Source of the DNA: Mycobacterium sp. WUMAC-067
Lineage (GTDB): Bacteria; Actinomycetota; Actinomycetes; Mycobacteriales; Mycobacteriaceae
Assembly (NCBI RefSeq): GCF_020217485.1
Contig: NZ_JAEKMI010000040.1
Span: 1 to 43,645, forward strand
Reading direction: 5' to 3'
Length of the DNA stretch: 43,645 nucleotides
Shown: positions 14,826 through 22,819 of the stretch, piece after piece
How positions within the stretch are numbered: position 1 is the stretch's first letter
How the letters are laid out: each line of letters starts with the position of its first letter
Program-made: the position numbers and the translations under genes
Notes under the pieces: model-generated
The model's input: the letters and a program-made list of their open reading frames with translations, nothing else
Told to the model about the DNA's origin: nothing
Databases searched by the model: none

Positions 14826-16261
14826 CGCTGGTCGCCGGGATCGACTCGTCGACCCAGTCCTGCAAGGTGCTGGTGTGTGACGCCACCACCGGCGCGGTGG
14901 TCCGCGAGGGACAGGCCGGCCACCCGGACGGGACCGAAATCGACCCGGCCGCATGGGAATCCGCCGCCCGAGAGGCCATCGCGGCCGCGGGCGGGCTCGA
15001 CGGCGTCGACGCTCTGGCCGTCGGCGCGCAGCAGCACGGCATGGTGTGCCTGGACGAAGCCGGGCGGGTGGTGCGGCCCGCGCTGCTGTGGAACGACGTC
15101 CGCTCGGCCGACGCCGCGCACGCACTCGTGCGCGAGCTGGGCGGACCGCGCGCCTGGGCCCAAGCCGTGGGCGTCGTGCCGCTGGCCGCGATCACCGTGG
15201 CCAAGTTGCGCTGGCTCGCCGACCGCGAGTCGCGGAACGCGGACCGCACCGCGGCGGTCTGCCTGCCCCACGACTGGCTGACGTGGCGGCTGCGCGGTGA
15301 CACCGACATCGCGGCGCTGACCACCGATCGCAGCGACGCCAGCGGCACCGGCTACTACGACGCCGCAACCGGCGCCTACCGCGTGGACCTGCTGGAGCTG
15401 GCGCTGCGCGGCCGCCGTCCGCAGCTGCCCGCCGTGCTGAGCCCGTCGGCCGGAACCACCAGTGGTGCAACAACGTTCGGCGCGGGCCTCGGCGACAACG
15501 CCGCCGCGGCGCTGGGGCTCGACACCGACGTGGGCGACGTGATCGTCTCGATCGGCACCTCGGGGGTGGTGGCCGCCGTCACCGCGGATCCGGTCCGCGA
15601 CGACGCGGGCTACGTCGCCGGATTCGCCGACGGTACCGGGCGCTACCTTCCGCTGGTGTGCACGCTCAACGGCGCGCGGGTGCTGGACGCCGCGGCCGCG
15701 ATGCTGCGGGTCGACCACGACGACCTGTCCCGGCTCGCGCTGTCGGCGCCGCCGGGCAGCGAGGGCCTGGTCATGGTTCCCTACCTGGAGGGCGAGCGAA
15801 CACCCAACCGGCCCAACGCAACCGGGGCGCTGCACGGCCTGCGGGTGTCCAATGCGACCCCGGCGAACCTGGCCAGGGCCGCGGTGGAGGGGCTGCTGTG
15901 CTCGCTCGCCGACGGCGTCGCGCATCTGGCCGCGCGCGGCGTCGTCGCGCGCCGCATCCTGCTGGTGGGCGGCGGCGCCCAGTCCAGGGCGCTGCGCGAG
16001 ATTGCGCCGGCGGTGTTCGGCATGCCGGTGCTGGCGCCCGCGCCCGCGCAGTACGTCGCGGCGGGAGCGGCGCGGCAGGCGGCCTGGGCGTTGAGCGGCT
16101 CGGCCCGGCCACCAGCGTGGGATCCGCCGCCGACGCGCGAATACACCGCCGGCCCCTCGCCGGAGGTGGCGGCGCGCTACGCGCGGGTGCGCGACCTCAC
16201 CGAGGGGGCCGCACGTCGGGAAGCGGACGAAACACCGGAAGGATCCGGTATTTCGCGGTGA
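14822..16261 (+). CDS. xylB: Xylulokinase (FGGY carbohydrate kinase)
   Basis: 479 residues. The GTG start at 14822 overlaps the dehydrogenase stop (GTGA), so translation is coupled. ATP-dependent phosphorylation of D-xylulose feeds the pentose phosphate pathway. It has the FGGY layout: N-terminal AGIDSSTQSCKVLV (5-18), AVGAQQHGMV (66-75), LLWNDVRS substrate loop (88-95), GLGDNAAAALG with the catalytic Asp, VSIGTSGVV phosphate loop and the C-terminal LLVGGGAQSRALREI. QQHGMV and WND are typical of xylulokinase rather than glycerol kinase. The last 65 bp overlap the convergent PAP2/DAGK gene. No sugar transporter is seen nearby. Confidence 0.93.
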   Translation: MTLVAGIDSSTQSCKVLVCDATTGAVVREGQAGHPDGTEIDPAAWESAAREAIAAAGGLDGVDALAVGAQQHGMVCLDEAGRVVRPALLWNDVRSADAAHALVRELGGPRAWAQAVGVVPLAAITVAKLRWLADRESRNADRTAAVCLPHDWLTWRLRGDTDIAALTTDRSDASGTGYYDAATGAYRVDLLELALRGRRPQLPAVLSPSAGTTSGATTFGAGLGDNAAAALGLDTDVGDVIVSIGTSGVVAAVTADPVRDDAGYVAGFADGTGRYLPLVCTLNGARVLDAAAAMLRVDHDDLSRLALSAPPGSEGLVMVPYLEGERTPNRPNATGALHGLRVSNATPANLARAAVEGLLCSLADGVAHLAARGVVARRILLVGGGAQSRALREIAPAVFGMPVLAPAPAQYVAAGAARQAAWALSGSARPPAWDPPPTREYTAGPSPEVAARYARVRDLTEGAARREADETPEGSGISR

Positions 16262-17705
16262 AGCGGGCCTGGTCGTATTTGTCGCCGACCTCGCCGTCGC
16301 GCGCAACGGCCGTGGGGCCGTCTACCGCGCTGAAGCTGAATTCGGGCACCTGCAGCTCGTGGTAGAGCGGGCTGCGTTCCAGCCGGCCCAGCGCCAGCGC
16401 GGTCAGGATCCGGGTCCTGGCCCACGGCCGGCCCGCTTCGAGGATGCGCACATCGATGAGGCCGTCGTCCATGCGGGTCCGCCGCGCGGGCGCGAACCCG
16501 GTGGGCAGGTACAGCGAATTGCCCAGGAAGAACAGCGAAGTCAGCAGCGTCTTGTTGTCGTAACAGATGCGCACCGGCTCTTCCTTGCGCAGCGTCCGCA
16601 GCATCGCGTAAAGACCGGCCAGCGGCTTGCCGATGCGTTTCTCGAGCTTTTCGCGCCGCCGCACGAACGCCGGGTAGGCGCCGATGCTGGCGGTGTTGAG
16701 CACCATCTGAGAGTCGTTGAGGCACACCAGGTCCACGTATGCCACGGTGCCGCGCCGGATCGCGCCGACGGTCTTGGCCACGGTGTCGCAGCCGATGTCC
16801 TTGGCGAAGTGGTTGAACGTGCCGGCGGGGAAGACCGCTAGCGGAAGCCCGGCGTCGATGGCCACCCCGGCGGCGGCCGCCACGGTGCCGTCGCCGCCGC
16901 CCACCGCGAGCACCTCGGCGCCGGCGGCCGCGCCGCGCAACACCTCCACGGGGTCGTCGTCGGGACCGAGCTCGCGGATGTCGGCCTTCGGCAGCTCGGC
17001 GCGCACCTCGTCGACGACGCGGGCCCCGGTGCCGCTGCCCGACTCCGGGTTGATGACCAGGACCACCCCGGCGCCGTCGGGCCGCGGCGGCGCCTCGACG
17101 CGCAGCGGTTCTGTTCGCGGGAGCGCGGTTTCGACGATGGGCGGCACGAGCCGGCCACCGAGCACAGCCAGGCCGGACCCGATCCCGAATCCGGCGATGA
17201 CGTCGCCCGGGTAGTGCGCGCCGGTCGCCACCCGCGACAGGCCCACCAGGCCGGCCAGCAGCGCCAGCCCGAAGCCCAGCGGCGGGTTCTCCAGGCCCAC
17301 CCCGACGGCGAACGCGGCCGCGCTGGCCGAATGCCCCGACGGCAGTGAATTCGACGTCGGGCGGCGGCGAACCTGCCGGACCAGGGGCACCAGGTCGTAG
17401 CCGGGGCGTGGGCGCCGCCGGATGCGCTTGGCGAACTGGTTGGTGACCAGGCTGGTGGCGGCCAGCGTCACCAGCCCGCGGGTGGCGCCGCGCTGCGCGC
17501 TTTGCCTGCCCGTGGCGAGCAGGGCCGCGCCGATGGCCAACCACAGCTTGGAATGGTCGGCCGCGCGGGTCAGCCGCGGCATGACGGTGTCCAGCAGCGG
17601 GGTGTCCGTCTCGGCGATCGCGTCGAACAGTTCGCGATCCAGGGTGCCGAGTCCTCGGGTGATCTGTTTGATGCCGCGCGCGCGTCGCCAGGGCCGCCTG
17701 TTCAT
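16197..17705 (-). CDS. PAP2 phosphatase-diacylglycerol/lipid kinase fusion protein
   Basis: 502 residues from ATG 17705, with GTGGAG upstream. The N-terminal half is a PAP2 membrane phosphatase: KRIRRRPRP (93-101), SLPSGHSASAAAF (120-132), SRVATGAHYPGD (157-168) and several membrane helices. The C-terminal half (about 212 onward) is a DAGK/YegS-type lipid kinase: VVLVINPESGSG (214-225), LAVGGGDGTVAAAA (266-279) and FPAGTFNHFAKD (292-303). The kinase part would face the cytoplasm and the phosphatase site the outer leaflet side. One polypeptide could thus phosphorylate a lipid and dephosphorylate the same or a related one, for example in phospholipid or polyprenyl phosphate recycling; the substrates are not known. 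Convergent overlap with xylB. Confidence 0.92.
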   Translation of the reverse strand: MNRRPWRRARGIKQITRGLGTLDRELFDAIAETDTPLLDTVMPRLTRAADHSKLWLAIGAALLATGRQSAQRGATRGLVTLAATSLVTNQFAKRIRRRPRPGYDLVPLVRQVRRRPTSNSLPSGHSASAAAFAVGVGLENPPLGFGLALLAGLVGLSRVATGAHYPGDVIAGFGIGSGLAVLGGRLVPPIVETALPRTEPLRVEAPPRPDGAGVVLVINPESGSGTGARVVDEVRAELPKADIRELGPDDDPVEVLRGAAAGAEVLAVGGGDGTVAAAAGVAIDAGLPLAVFPAGTFNHFAKDIGCDTVAKTVGAIRRGTVAYVDLVCLNDSQMVLNTASIGAYPAFVRRREKLEKRIGKPLAGLYAMLRTLRKEEPVRICYDNKTLLTSLFFLGNSLYLPTGFAPARRTRMDDGLIDVRILEAGRPWARTRILTALALGRLERSPLYHELQVPEFSFSAVDGPTAVARDGEVGDKYDQARFTAKYRILPVFRPLPDVRPPR

Positions 17706-17725
17706 TCGCTCCACCCTAACCATGG

Positions 17726-18526
17726 GTGACAATCGACCGGAAAGACATGGACGCACAGGGCTATTGCACGAGATGGCGGGAGAACGCCGAACGCCGCGGC
17801 GTGCCCCCGCACGCGGTCGCCGAGATCGCCCGCCGTCACGACGTCACGCGCGCCAGCTTCGCGGTCCTCGCGAGGATGCAAGAGATCGAGGACCCGGCCG
17901 GCCAATCCTTCTTCCTGCTGCCGCCCGGCGCCCGCGGGGGCGACGCCCGCACGGCGGCGCTGATGACCTACATTCTCAACGCCGGCACCGACTACGGCGC
18001 GCCGGGAACGCGGCCCACCGACTTCCCGGCCACCCCCCACTGCGCCGCCGAGGTGACGCGAATCCGCCTGCGGCAGCAGGCAAACCGCTGGAGCTACACC
18101 CGCGACGTCCCCTTCGTGCACCGCAACGGGGGTCGCCTGGTCACCACACCCAACGGCATGCTGATGGGGCTGGGCGGCAACTGGATCCAGCGGCTGTTCA
18201 GCCAGCGGGGCGGCACCACCTGGGGCGACATCTTCATGGTGAACCTGGGCCGTCTCAGCGACCCGGCTGAGCAGTTGCGCCGGATCGTCGCCTCCGGGCA
18301 CACCTGGTGCCTCGACGGCGACGGCGACGGCGCGCCGCGCTGCACCCGCCTGGATCTGGACCGGGTGCTGCACCACGAAGAACGGCACGCGCAGCAATGG
18401 GCGGACCGCGGCTACCTGGGCATGCTCGCCGGCTACGGCCGAGAGCTGTTCCGCGAGTTGGCCTTTGGGGCGGCCAACAGGCTCGAAGCCGACGCCGGCC
18501 TGGCCGACGGCGGCTACAGGGCGTGA
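17726..18526 (+). CDS. Uncharacterised protein with HExxH zinc-protease-like motif
   Basis: 266 residues if translated from GTG 17726; ATG 17747 is an alternative start. No signal peptide or membrane helix. I do not recognise a named family. The C-terminal part has VLHHEERHAQQWADRGY, in which HEERH (217-221) is a textbook HExxH zinc motif. NRLEADAG follows about 30 residues later, with E254 in the E-x-D-A setting used as third ligand by gluzincins. That would make it a metallopeptidase-like protein, but substrate and activity are unknown. It is divergent from the PAP2/DAGK gene, with 20 bp between starts, so the two may share a control region. Its end overlaps the next convergent gene by 13 bp. 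Confidence 0.8.
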   Translation: MTIDRKDMDAQGYCTRWRENAERRGVPPHAVAEIARRHDVTRASFAVLARMQEIEDPAGQSFFLLPPGARGGDARTAALMTYILNAGTDYGAPGTRPTDFPATPHCAAEVTRIRLRQQANRWSYTRDVPFVHRNGGRLVTTPNGMLMGLGGNWIQRLFSQRGGTTWGDIFMVNLGRLSDPAEQLRRIVASGHTWCLDGDGDGAPRCTRLDLDRVLHHEERHAQQWADRGYLGMLAGYGRELFRELAFGAANRLEADAGLADGGYRA

Positions 18527-19185
18527 AGCCCGTGGTAGAGCACCATCGCGCCGATCACCACCAAGACGGCCGCGAGCAGCGCAGCGTTGTTGCGGTCCAT
18601 CCAGTCCTTGAGGCGCGCCAGCGTGTCGTCGAGGCGGCTGCCGGCGGCCACGTAGGCCAGGATCGGGATCGCGACGCTCGACGCCGCAATGGCGACGAAG
18701 AACGCGGCGGCCGCCCAATCGCCGGCGGCGCCGAGCCCGCTGGTGCCGATCCCCAATCCGGCCGGGACGCAGATGAGCGCCACATCCGGGCGCACCAGGG
18801 CCAGCACCGCGCCGGTGATCCCGGCGCGGGCAGGGGTGATGTTGGCGAACGAGCGCATCCACGCCGGCGACTCGGCCTGCCCGTGCCGGCGAAGCCACCG
18901 GAAAATACCGAACGCGATCAGCGCCGCCCCCAGCACTACCCGCAGCCACGACGACCACCGCGGCGGCTCCTTGTCCAAGCCGCCGAGCAGGCCGGAGGCC
19001 GCGACCGCCAGCGCCGTCAGCGCGGCCAGGCTGAGCAGCCAACCACCCAGAAACGCCAGGCTGCTCGGCCGCGGCCGGGGCGCCTGCAGCACCAGGACCG
19101 CCGGGATGACCGTCAGCGGCGACAGCGCGATGACCGCTCCGAGCGGGACCAGCCCGGTCAGCACGGTGCCCCAGCTTCCTGCCAT
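18514..19185 (-). CDS. Sap/GAP-type (LysE-like) membrane protein, copy 1
   Basis: 223 residues from ATG 19185, chosen because GGGAGG lies ten bases upstream; further upstream ATGs lack this spacing. Six predicted membrane helices: GLVPLGAVIALSPLTVIPAV, SLAFLGGWLLSLAALTALAV, VVLGAALIAFGIF, AGITGAVLALVRP, AAAAFFVAIAASSVAIPILA and ALLAAVLVVIGAMVLYHGL. The conserved ALSPLTVIPAVLVL and LAFLGGW segments match mycobacterial GPL-/sulfolipid-1-addressing proteins, which help move glycolipids to the cell surface. The cargo here is unknown. It is one of two tandem copies, each probably with its own start signals. Confidence 0.85.
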   Translation of the reverse strand: MAGSWGTVLTGLVPLGAVIALSPLTVIPAVLVLQAPRPRPSSLAFLGGWLLSLAALTALAVAASGLLGGLDKEPPRWSSWLRVVLGAALIAFGIFRWLRRHGQAESPAWMRSFANITPARAGITGAVLALVRPDVALICVPAGLGIGTSGLGAAGDWAAAAFFVAIAASSVAIPILAYVAAGSRLDDTLARLKDWMDRNNAALLAAVLVVIGAMVLYHGLHAL

Positions 19186-19252
19186 GGGCGGCATCCTCCC
19201 ATTGCCGCGCCGAAGTGACGCCAAAACGCGCCGGAGTCGCCCGAACGCGGGG

Positions 19253-19936
19253 TCAGACCAGCGCGCGAATCCCGTTGTAGAGCACGATCAACCCGATCAG
19301 AAACAGGATCACGGCCAGCATCGCGTCGTGGTTGGCTTCCATCCAGGCCTTGAGGCGTTCCAGGGTTCCCTCGAAGCGGTCACCGGAGCCGGCGTAGGCC
19401 AGGATCGGGATGGCCACCGTCGACGCGGCGACGACGACGAAGATCGCGGCGGCGACCACCTCGCCGCCGGCGCTCAGGCTGCTGTTGCCGACGGCCAAAC
19501 CCGCCGCCGCGCACAGGATGAGCACCTCGGGCCGCAGCGGCACCAGGACCGCCCCCACCACCCCGGCGCGCGCCGGGGAGAGCGTGGAAAACGACCGCAT
19601 CCAGCGCGGCATGCTGCGGTTGCGGTGCCGGGTGAACCAGTGGAACGCCGCCAGCGCGAGCAGCGCCACCCCGAAGGCCAGGCGCACCCAGGACGCCCAT
19701 TTCGGCGGGGTCGCGTGGAAACCGCTGAGCGCCTCCGAGCCGGCGACGAACGCCGCGGTGAAGGCGACCAGCCCCACCAGCCAGCCGCCGAGGAAGGCGA
19801 GACTGGCCGGGCGCGGCCGGGGCGCGTGCAGCACCAGCACCGCGGGGATGACCGTGATCGGTGACAGCGCAATGACGGCCGCCAACGCGACGAGCTTGCT
19901 CAGGACCGAGGCCCAACTTGCGTCCACGGGCAGCAA
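19253..19936 (-). CDS. Sap/GAP-type (LysE-like) membrane protein, copy 2
   Basis: 227 residues with the same six-helix plan as the neighbouring copy, including ALSPITVIPAVLVLHAPRP, ASLAFLGGWLVG, PARAGVVGAVLVPLRPE and SSTVAIPILAYAG-like stretches. The start is uncertain: TTG 19936 gives MLPVDASWAS and GTG 19927 gives VDASWAS, and neither has a clear ribosome binding site. The copies align along their length apart from loops, so they are a tandem duplication that has diverged. Likely an envelope lipid export accessory protein, by family. Confidence 0.83.
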   Translation of the reverse strand: MLPVDASWASVLSKLVALAAVIALSPITVIPAVLVLHAPRPRPASLAFLGGWLVGLVAFTAAFVAGSEALSGFHATPPKWASWVRLAFGVALLALAAFHWFTRHRNRSMPRWMRSFSTLSPARAGVVGAVLVPLRPEVLILCAAAGLAVGNSSLSAGGEVVAAAIFVVVAASTVAIPILAYAGSGDRFEGTLERLKAWMEANHDAMLAVILFLIGLIVLYNGIRALV

Positions 19937-19957
19937 TCATCGCATTGCGCGGTGCGG

Positions 19958-20263
19958 TCAGGCTTTGCGGCGCAGCGTCCAGGCCGGCACCCAGTGCGTC
20001 ACGGTTTTGCGCTGCGATCCGTAGGCGACGGGATAGGTGACCAGGCCCCACCAGTCGCCCTGCTCGCACAGGGCCCAGCAGCTCAGCCACCCCTCGACGA
20101 CCTTGTGCAGTTGCAGGCCGTTGGGCTGATAGCGGCCCGAGCGGTGCGGCTCGCGCGGGAAGAGCACCGTCAGGTCGACCAGCACGGCGATGGGCGGGCG
20201 GACCACCCGAAACGGGCTACGGACCGGTTGTCCGTTGTACCCGATCGAGGCGAGCGGTCCCAT
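19958..20263 (-). CDS. Small conserved hypothetical protein
   Basis: 101 residues from ATG 20263. The frame stays open further upstream, but that part (to 20431) is low-complexity and antisense to the opposite gene. The sequence is rich in tryptophan and aromatic residues (GWLSCWALCEQGDWWGLVTY) and includes YNGQPVRSPFRVVRPP and a hydrophobic patch VLVDLTVLF. No signal peptide or catalytic motif is seen. I do not recognise the family. It is divergent from the glycosyltransferase gene, with 73 bp between starts. Confidence 0.65.
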   Translation of the reverse strand: MGPLASIGYNGQPVRSPFRVVRPPIAVLVDLTVLFPREPHRSGRYQPNGLQLHKVVEGWLSCWALCEQGDWWGLVTYPVAYGSQRKTVTHWVPAWTLRRKA

Positions 20264-20336
20264 CGATCGATCATACGTTCGAATCGAAGGGCCGAGCCGG
20301 CCGATCGCGCCGGTCCGGTTCTGGCACCATAGCGGT

Positions 20337-21872
20337 GTGTTCAGCCCCGGCGTGCTTGGCGGCCGCCGACCGGCCGCAGTGGCCGCGCTGGACCCGTTGC
20401 TCGTCGCGGCGCTGGCCGTCGCGGTGAGCATGGCCGGGGCCGCCCGGCCCTCGTTCTGGTACGACGAGGCCGCGACCGTCTCGGCCTCCTACAGCCGTTC
20501 GCTGGCCCAGATGTGGCACATGCTGGGCAATGTCGATGCCGTCCACGGCCTGTACTACCTGCTCATGCACGGGTGGTTTCAGGTCTTTCCGCCCACCGAG
20601 TTCTGGTCCCGCGCGCCCAGTGGCCTGGCGGTGGGGGGCGCGGCCGCCGGCGTCGTCGTGCTGGGCAAGCAGTTCTCGTCGCGGACCGTCGCGGTGGCCT
20701 CCGGGGTGTTCTGCGCGATCCTGCCCCGGGCCACGTGGGCGGGCATCGAGGCGCGCCCTTATGCCATGTCGATGATGGCCGCGGTGTGGCTGACCGTCCT
20801 GCTCGTGCGCGCCGCGCGCCGCGACTCCCGGTGGCTGTGGCTGTCTTACGGTGTCGCGCTGGCGTTCTCGATCGTGCTCGACGCATACCTCGCACTACTG
20901 CTGGCGGCGTACGGCATCTTCATCGGTGCCTTCCATCGCGGCCGAACCGTGTTGGCGCGCTTCGCCATTGCCTCGGCCGCGGCGGTGGGCGCCCTGCTGC
21001 CGTTCCTGCTGACGGTCGCCGGTCAGGCGCACCAGATCAGCTGGGTGGCCCCGATCGGTCACCGCACCATCGAAGACGTGGTGATGCAACAGTATTTCGA
21101 GCGAAGCCCCCCGTTCGCCATCCTGTCGGCGCTGTTGATCTGCGCGGCGATTGTGTTGTGGCTCAGCGGGTCCGCGCGGTTGGCGCCGTCGGAGCGGCAG
21201 CTGTTGGTGCTCGCGGCGGGATGGCTTGCCCTCCCCACCGCCGCGATCGTGACCTATTCGGCGCTGGTGCACTCGATCTACACGCCGCGCTACCTGTGCT
21301 TCACCGCGCCGGCGATGGCGCTGGTTCTGGGCGTCTGCGCTGGCGCGGTGGCCGCCAGGCCCTGGGTCACCGCCGCGCTGGTCGGTCTGTTCGCCGTGGC
21401 GGCGGCGCCGAATTACGTTCGGGCGCAGCGTAACCCGTACGCCAAATACGGGATGGACTACAGCCAGGTGGCCGACCTGATCACCGCGCAGGCGGCGCCG
21501 GGCGATTGCCTGCTGGTCAACGACACGGTGACGTTCATGCCGGCACCCATGCGCCCGCTGCTGGCGGCGCGCCCGGACGCCTATCGCAAGCTGGTCGACC
21601 TGACGCTGTGGCAACGCGCGACCGACCGCAACGACGTCTTCGACACCAACCTCATCCCCGAGGTCGTCGCCACGCCGCTCAGCCACTGCGGGGTCGTCTG
21701 GATCATCACCCAGGCCGACCCGTCACAGCCGGCGCACGAGCGGGGCGCGGCGCTGCCGCCCGGTCCCCGCTACGGGCCGACCCCGGCGTTCGCGGTGCCG
21801 CACGACCTGGGCTTCCGGCTGGTCGAGCGGTGGCAGTTCAACCTGGTTCAGGTGCTCAAAGCCACGAAATGA
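20337..21872 (+). CDS. GT-C family mannosyltransferase-like membrane protein
   Basis: 511 residues from GTG 20337; upstream in-frame codons run into the divergent gene. A polytopic membrane protein with about ten helices. Near its start, RPSFWYDEAATVSAS carries the acidic DE motif in the first extracytoplasmic loop that GT-C polyprenyl-phosphate-sugar glycosyltransferases use for catalysis. A soluble C-terminal domain follows (AQAAPGDCLLVNDTVTFMPA to VERWQFNLVQVLKATK). By family it transfers mannose or another sugar from a lipid carrier to a periplasmic glycan or protein; the acceptor is not apparent. It ends three bases before the convergent GH16 gene. Confidence 0.85.
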   Translation: MFSPGVLGGRRPAAVAALDPLLVAALAVAVSMAGAARPSFWYDEAATVSASYSRSLAQMWHMLGNVDAVHGLYYLLMHGWFQVFPPTEFWSRAPSGLAVGGAAAGVVVLGKQFSSRTVAVASGVFCAILPRATWAGIEARPYAMSMMAAVWLTVLLVRAARRDSRWLWLSYGVALAFSIVLDAYLALLLAAYGIFIGAFHRGRTVLARFAIASAAAVGALLPFLLTVAGQAHQISWVAPIGHRTIEDVVMQQYFERSPPFAILSALLICAAIVLWLSGSARLAPSERQLLVLAAGWLALPTAAIVTYSALVHSIYTPRYLCFTAPAMALVLGVCAGAVAARPWVTAALVGLFAVAAAPNYVRAQRNPYAKYGMDYSQVADLITAQAAPGDCLLVNDTVTFMPAPMRPLLAARPDAYRKLVDLTLWQRATDRNDVFDTNLIPEVVATPLSHCGVVWIITQADPSQPAHERGAALPPGPRYGPTPAFAVPHDLGFRLVERWQFNLVQVLKATK

Positions 21873-21875
21873 CCG

Positions 21876-22703
21876 CTACCAGATGCGCAGGTAGTCCACC
21901 AGCATGGACGACGGGAAGACACCCGCGGCGGGGTCACCGGCGCCCACCCCGCCGACGGCGAGCGTGAACATCGGCGTCATCCAGTAGCCTGGGTTGTTGA
22001 ACGGCCACCGGAAGTCGTCGGGGGCGCCGCCGGCGACGTGGATGGGCTTGTTGGGCACCCTGTAGTACTGCGCCCCGTCCCGGAAGAACTCGAATCCCTC
22101 TTCGCCCCAATGCATTCGCCACGTGTGCCAGTTGCCGTCGACCAGACCGGGAATCGACCTGCCCTCCCAGGTTTTCCCGTTGGACGCCGCGTGGACCGTG
22201 GTGCCGGGGGCCCAGTCGCCGTTGCCGTACCACTCGAAGATGTCGACCTCGCCGTCGGGCAGCGGATCCTCGTTGACACCCCAGAACGACGGCCACAGGC
22301 CGGGGAACAAGCAGTCCAGCTTGATCCGCGCCTCCCAGGTCTGGTTGATCACGCTGCGGAAGTTGCCGCGCAGCTTGCCGCTGTAGTAGGTGTTGCTCAT
22401 CAGATCGTGGGTGGCGCACAGGACGAGGTTGGAATTGCCGTCCTGGTACACGTTTTGGCGATCGTCGCGGTAGATCCCCTCCACGGGCGGGAACACGTCG
22501 TCCTGCCAGGTCTGAATCGTCCACTTGCCCGGATCGGGCGCCGAGCCCGCGGGCCCGTCGAACTCGTCGGCGAAGATGTAGGACCCGCCGCCGGCCGACG
22601 GCGGCGCCTGCGGCGCCGACGGGGTGGCCCAGGCGCCCGGCAAGCGCATCGCAGCCCCCAGCATGCCGAGCCCCGACATCAACATCATGCTGCGACGATC
22701 CAT
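21876..22703 (-). CDS. Secreted GH16 endo-beta-1,3-glucanase-like protein, Rv0315 homologue
   Basis: 275 residues. Signal peptide (1-27, MDRRSMMLMSGLGMLGAAM; two arginines near the start but not a clean Tat box), then a glycoside hydrolase family 16 jelly-roll domain. Key parts: FADEFDGPAG, GNFRSVINQTWEARIKLD, LWPSFWGVNED, and the catalytic stretch GEVDIFEWYG with E152 (nucleophile), D154 and E157 (acid/base). The expected reaction is hydrolysis of beta-1,3-glucans outside the cell. M. tuberculosis Rv0315 has the same size and genome position. ATG 22703 follows GGGTGG. Monocistronic. Confidence 0.93.
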   Translation of the reverse strand: MDRRSMMLMSGLGMLGAAMRLPGAWATPSAPQAPPSAGGGSYIFADEFDGPAGSAPDPGKWTIQTWQDDVFPPVEGIYRDDRQNVYQDGNSNLVLCATHDLMSNTYYSGKLRGNFRSVINQTWEARIKLDCLFPGLWPSFWGVNEDPLPDGEVDIFEWYGNGDWAPGTTVHAASNGKTWEGRSIPGLVDGNWHTWRMHWGEEGFEFFRDGAQYYRVPNKPIHVAGGAPDDFRWPFNNPGYWMTPMFTLAVGGVGAGDPAAGVFPSSMLVDYLRIW

Positions 22704-22819
22704 CTACAAACCACCCATCGTTGAAAGCCGGCTCGTCAAACCCGGCGCGATCTCCCCAGGCAACTCTCGCAAACGGTGTTATAACACCACGCGGTGGGGG
22801 TGCGCCGCATCCTGCGGCC

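Noticed and set aside
13374..16306. Long minus-strand frames opposite the dehydrogenase and xylulokinase
   Set aside because: Low-complexity antisense frames; the plus strand carries complete catalytic motifs and coupled starts.
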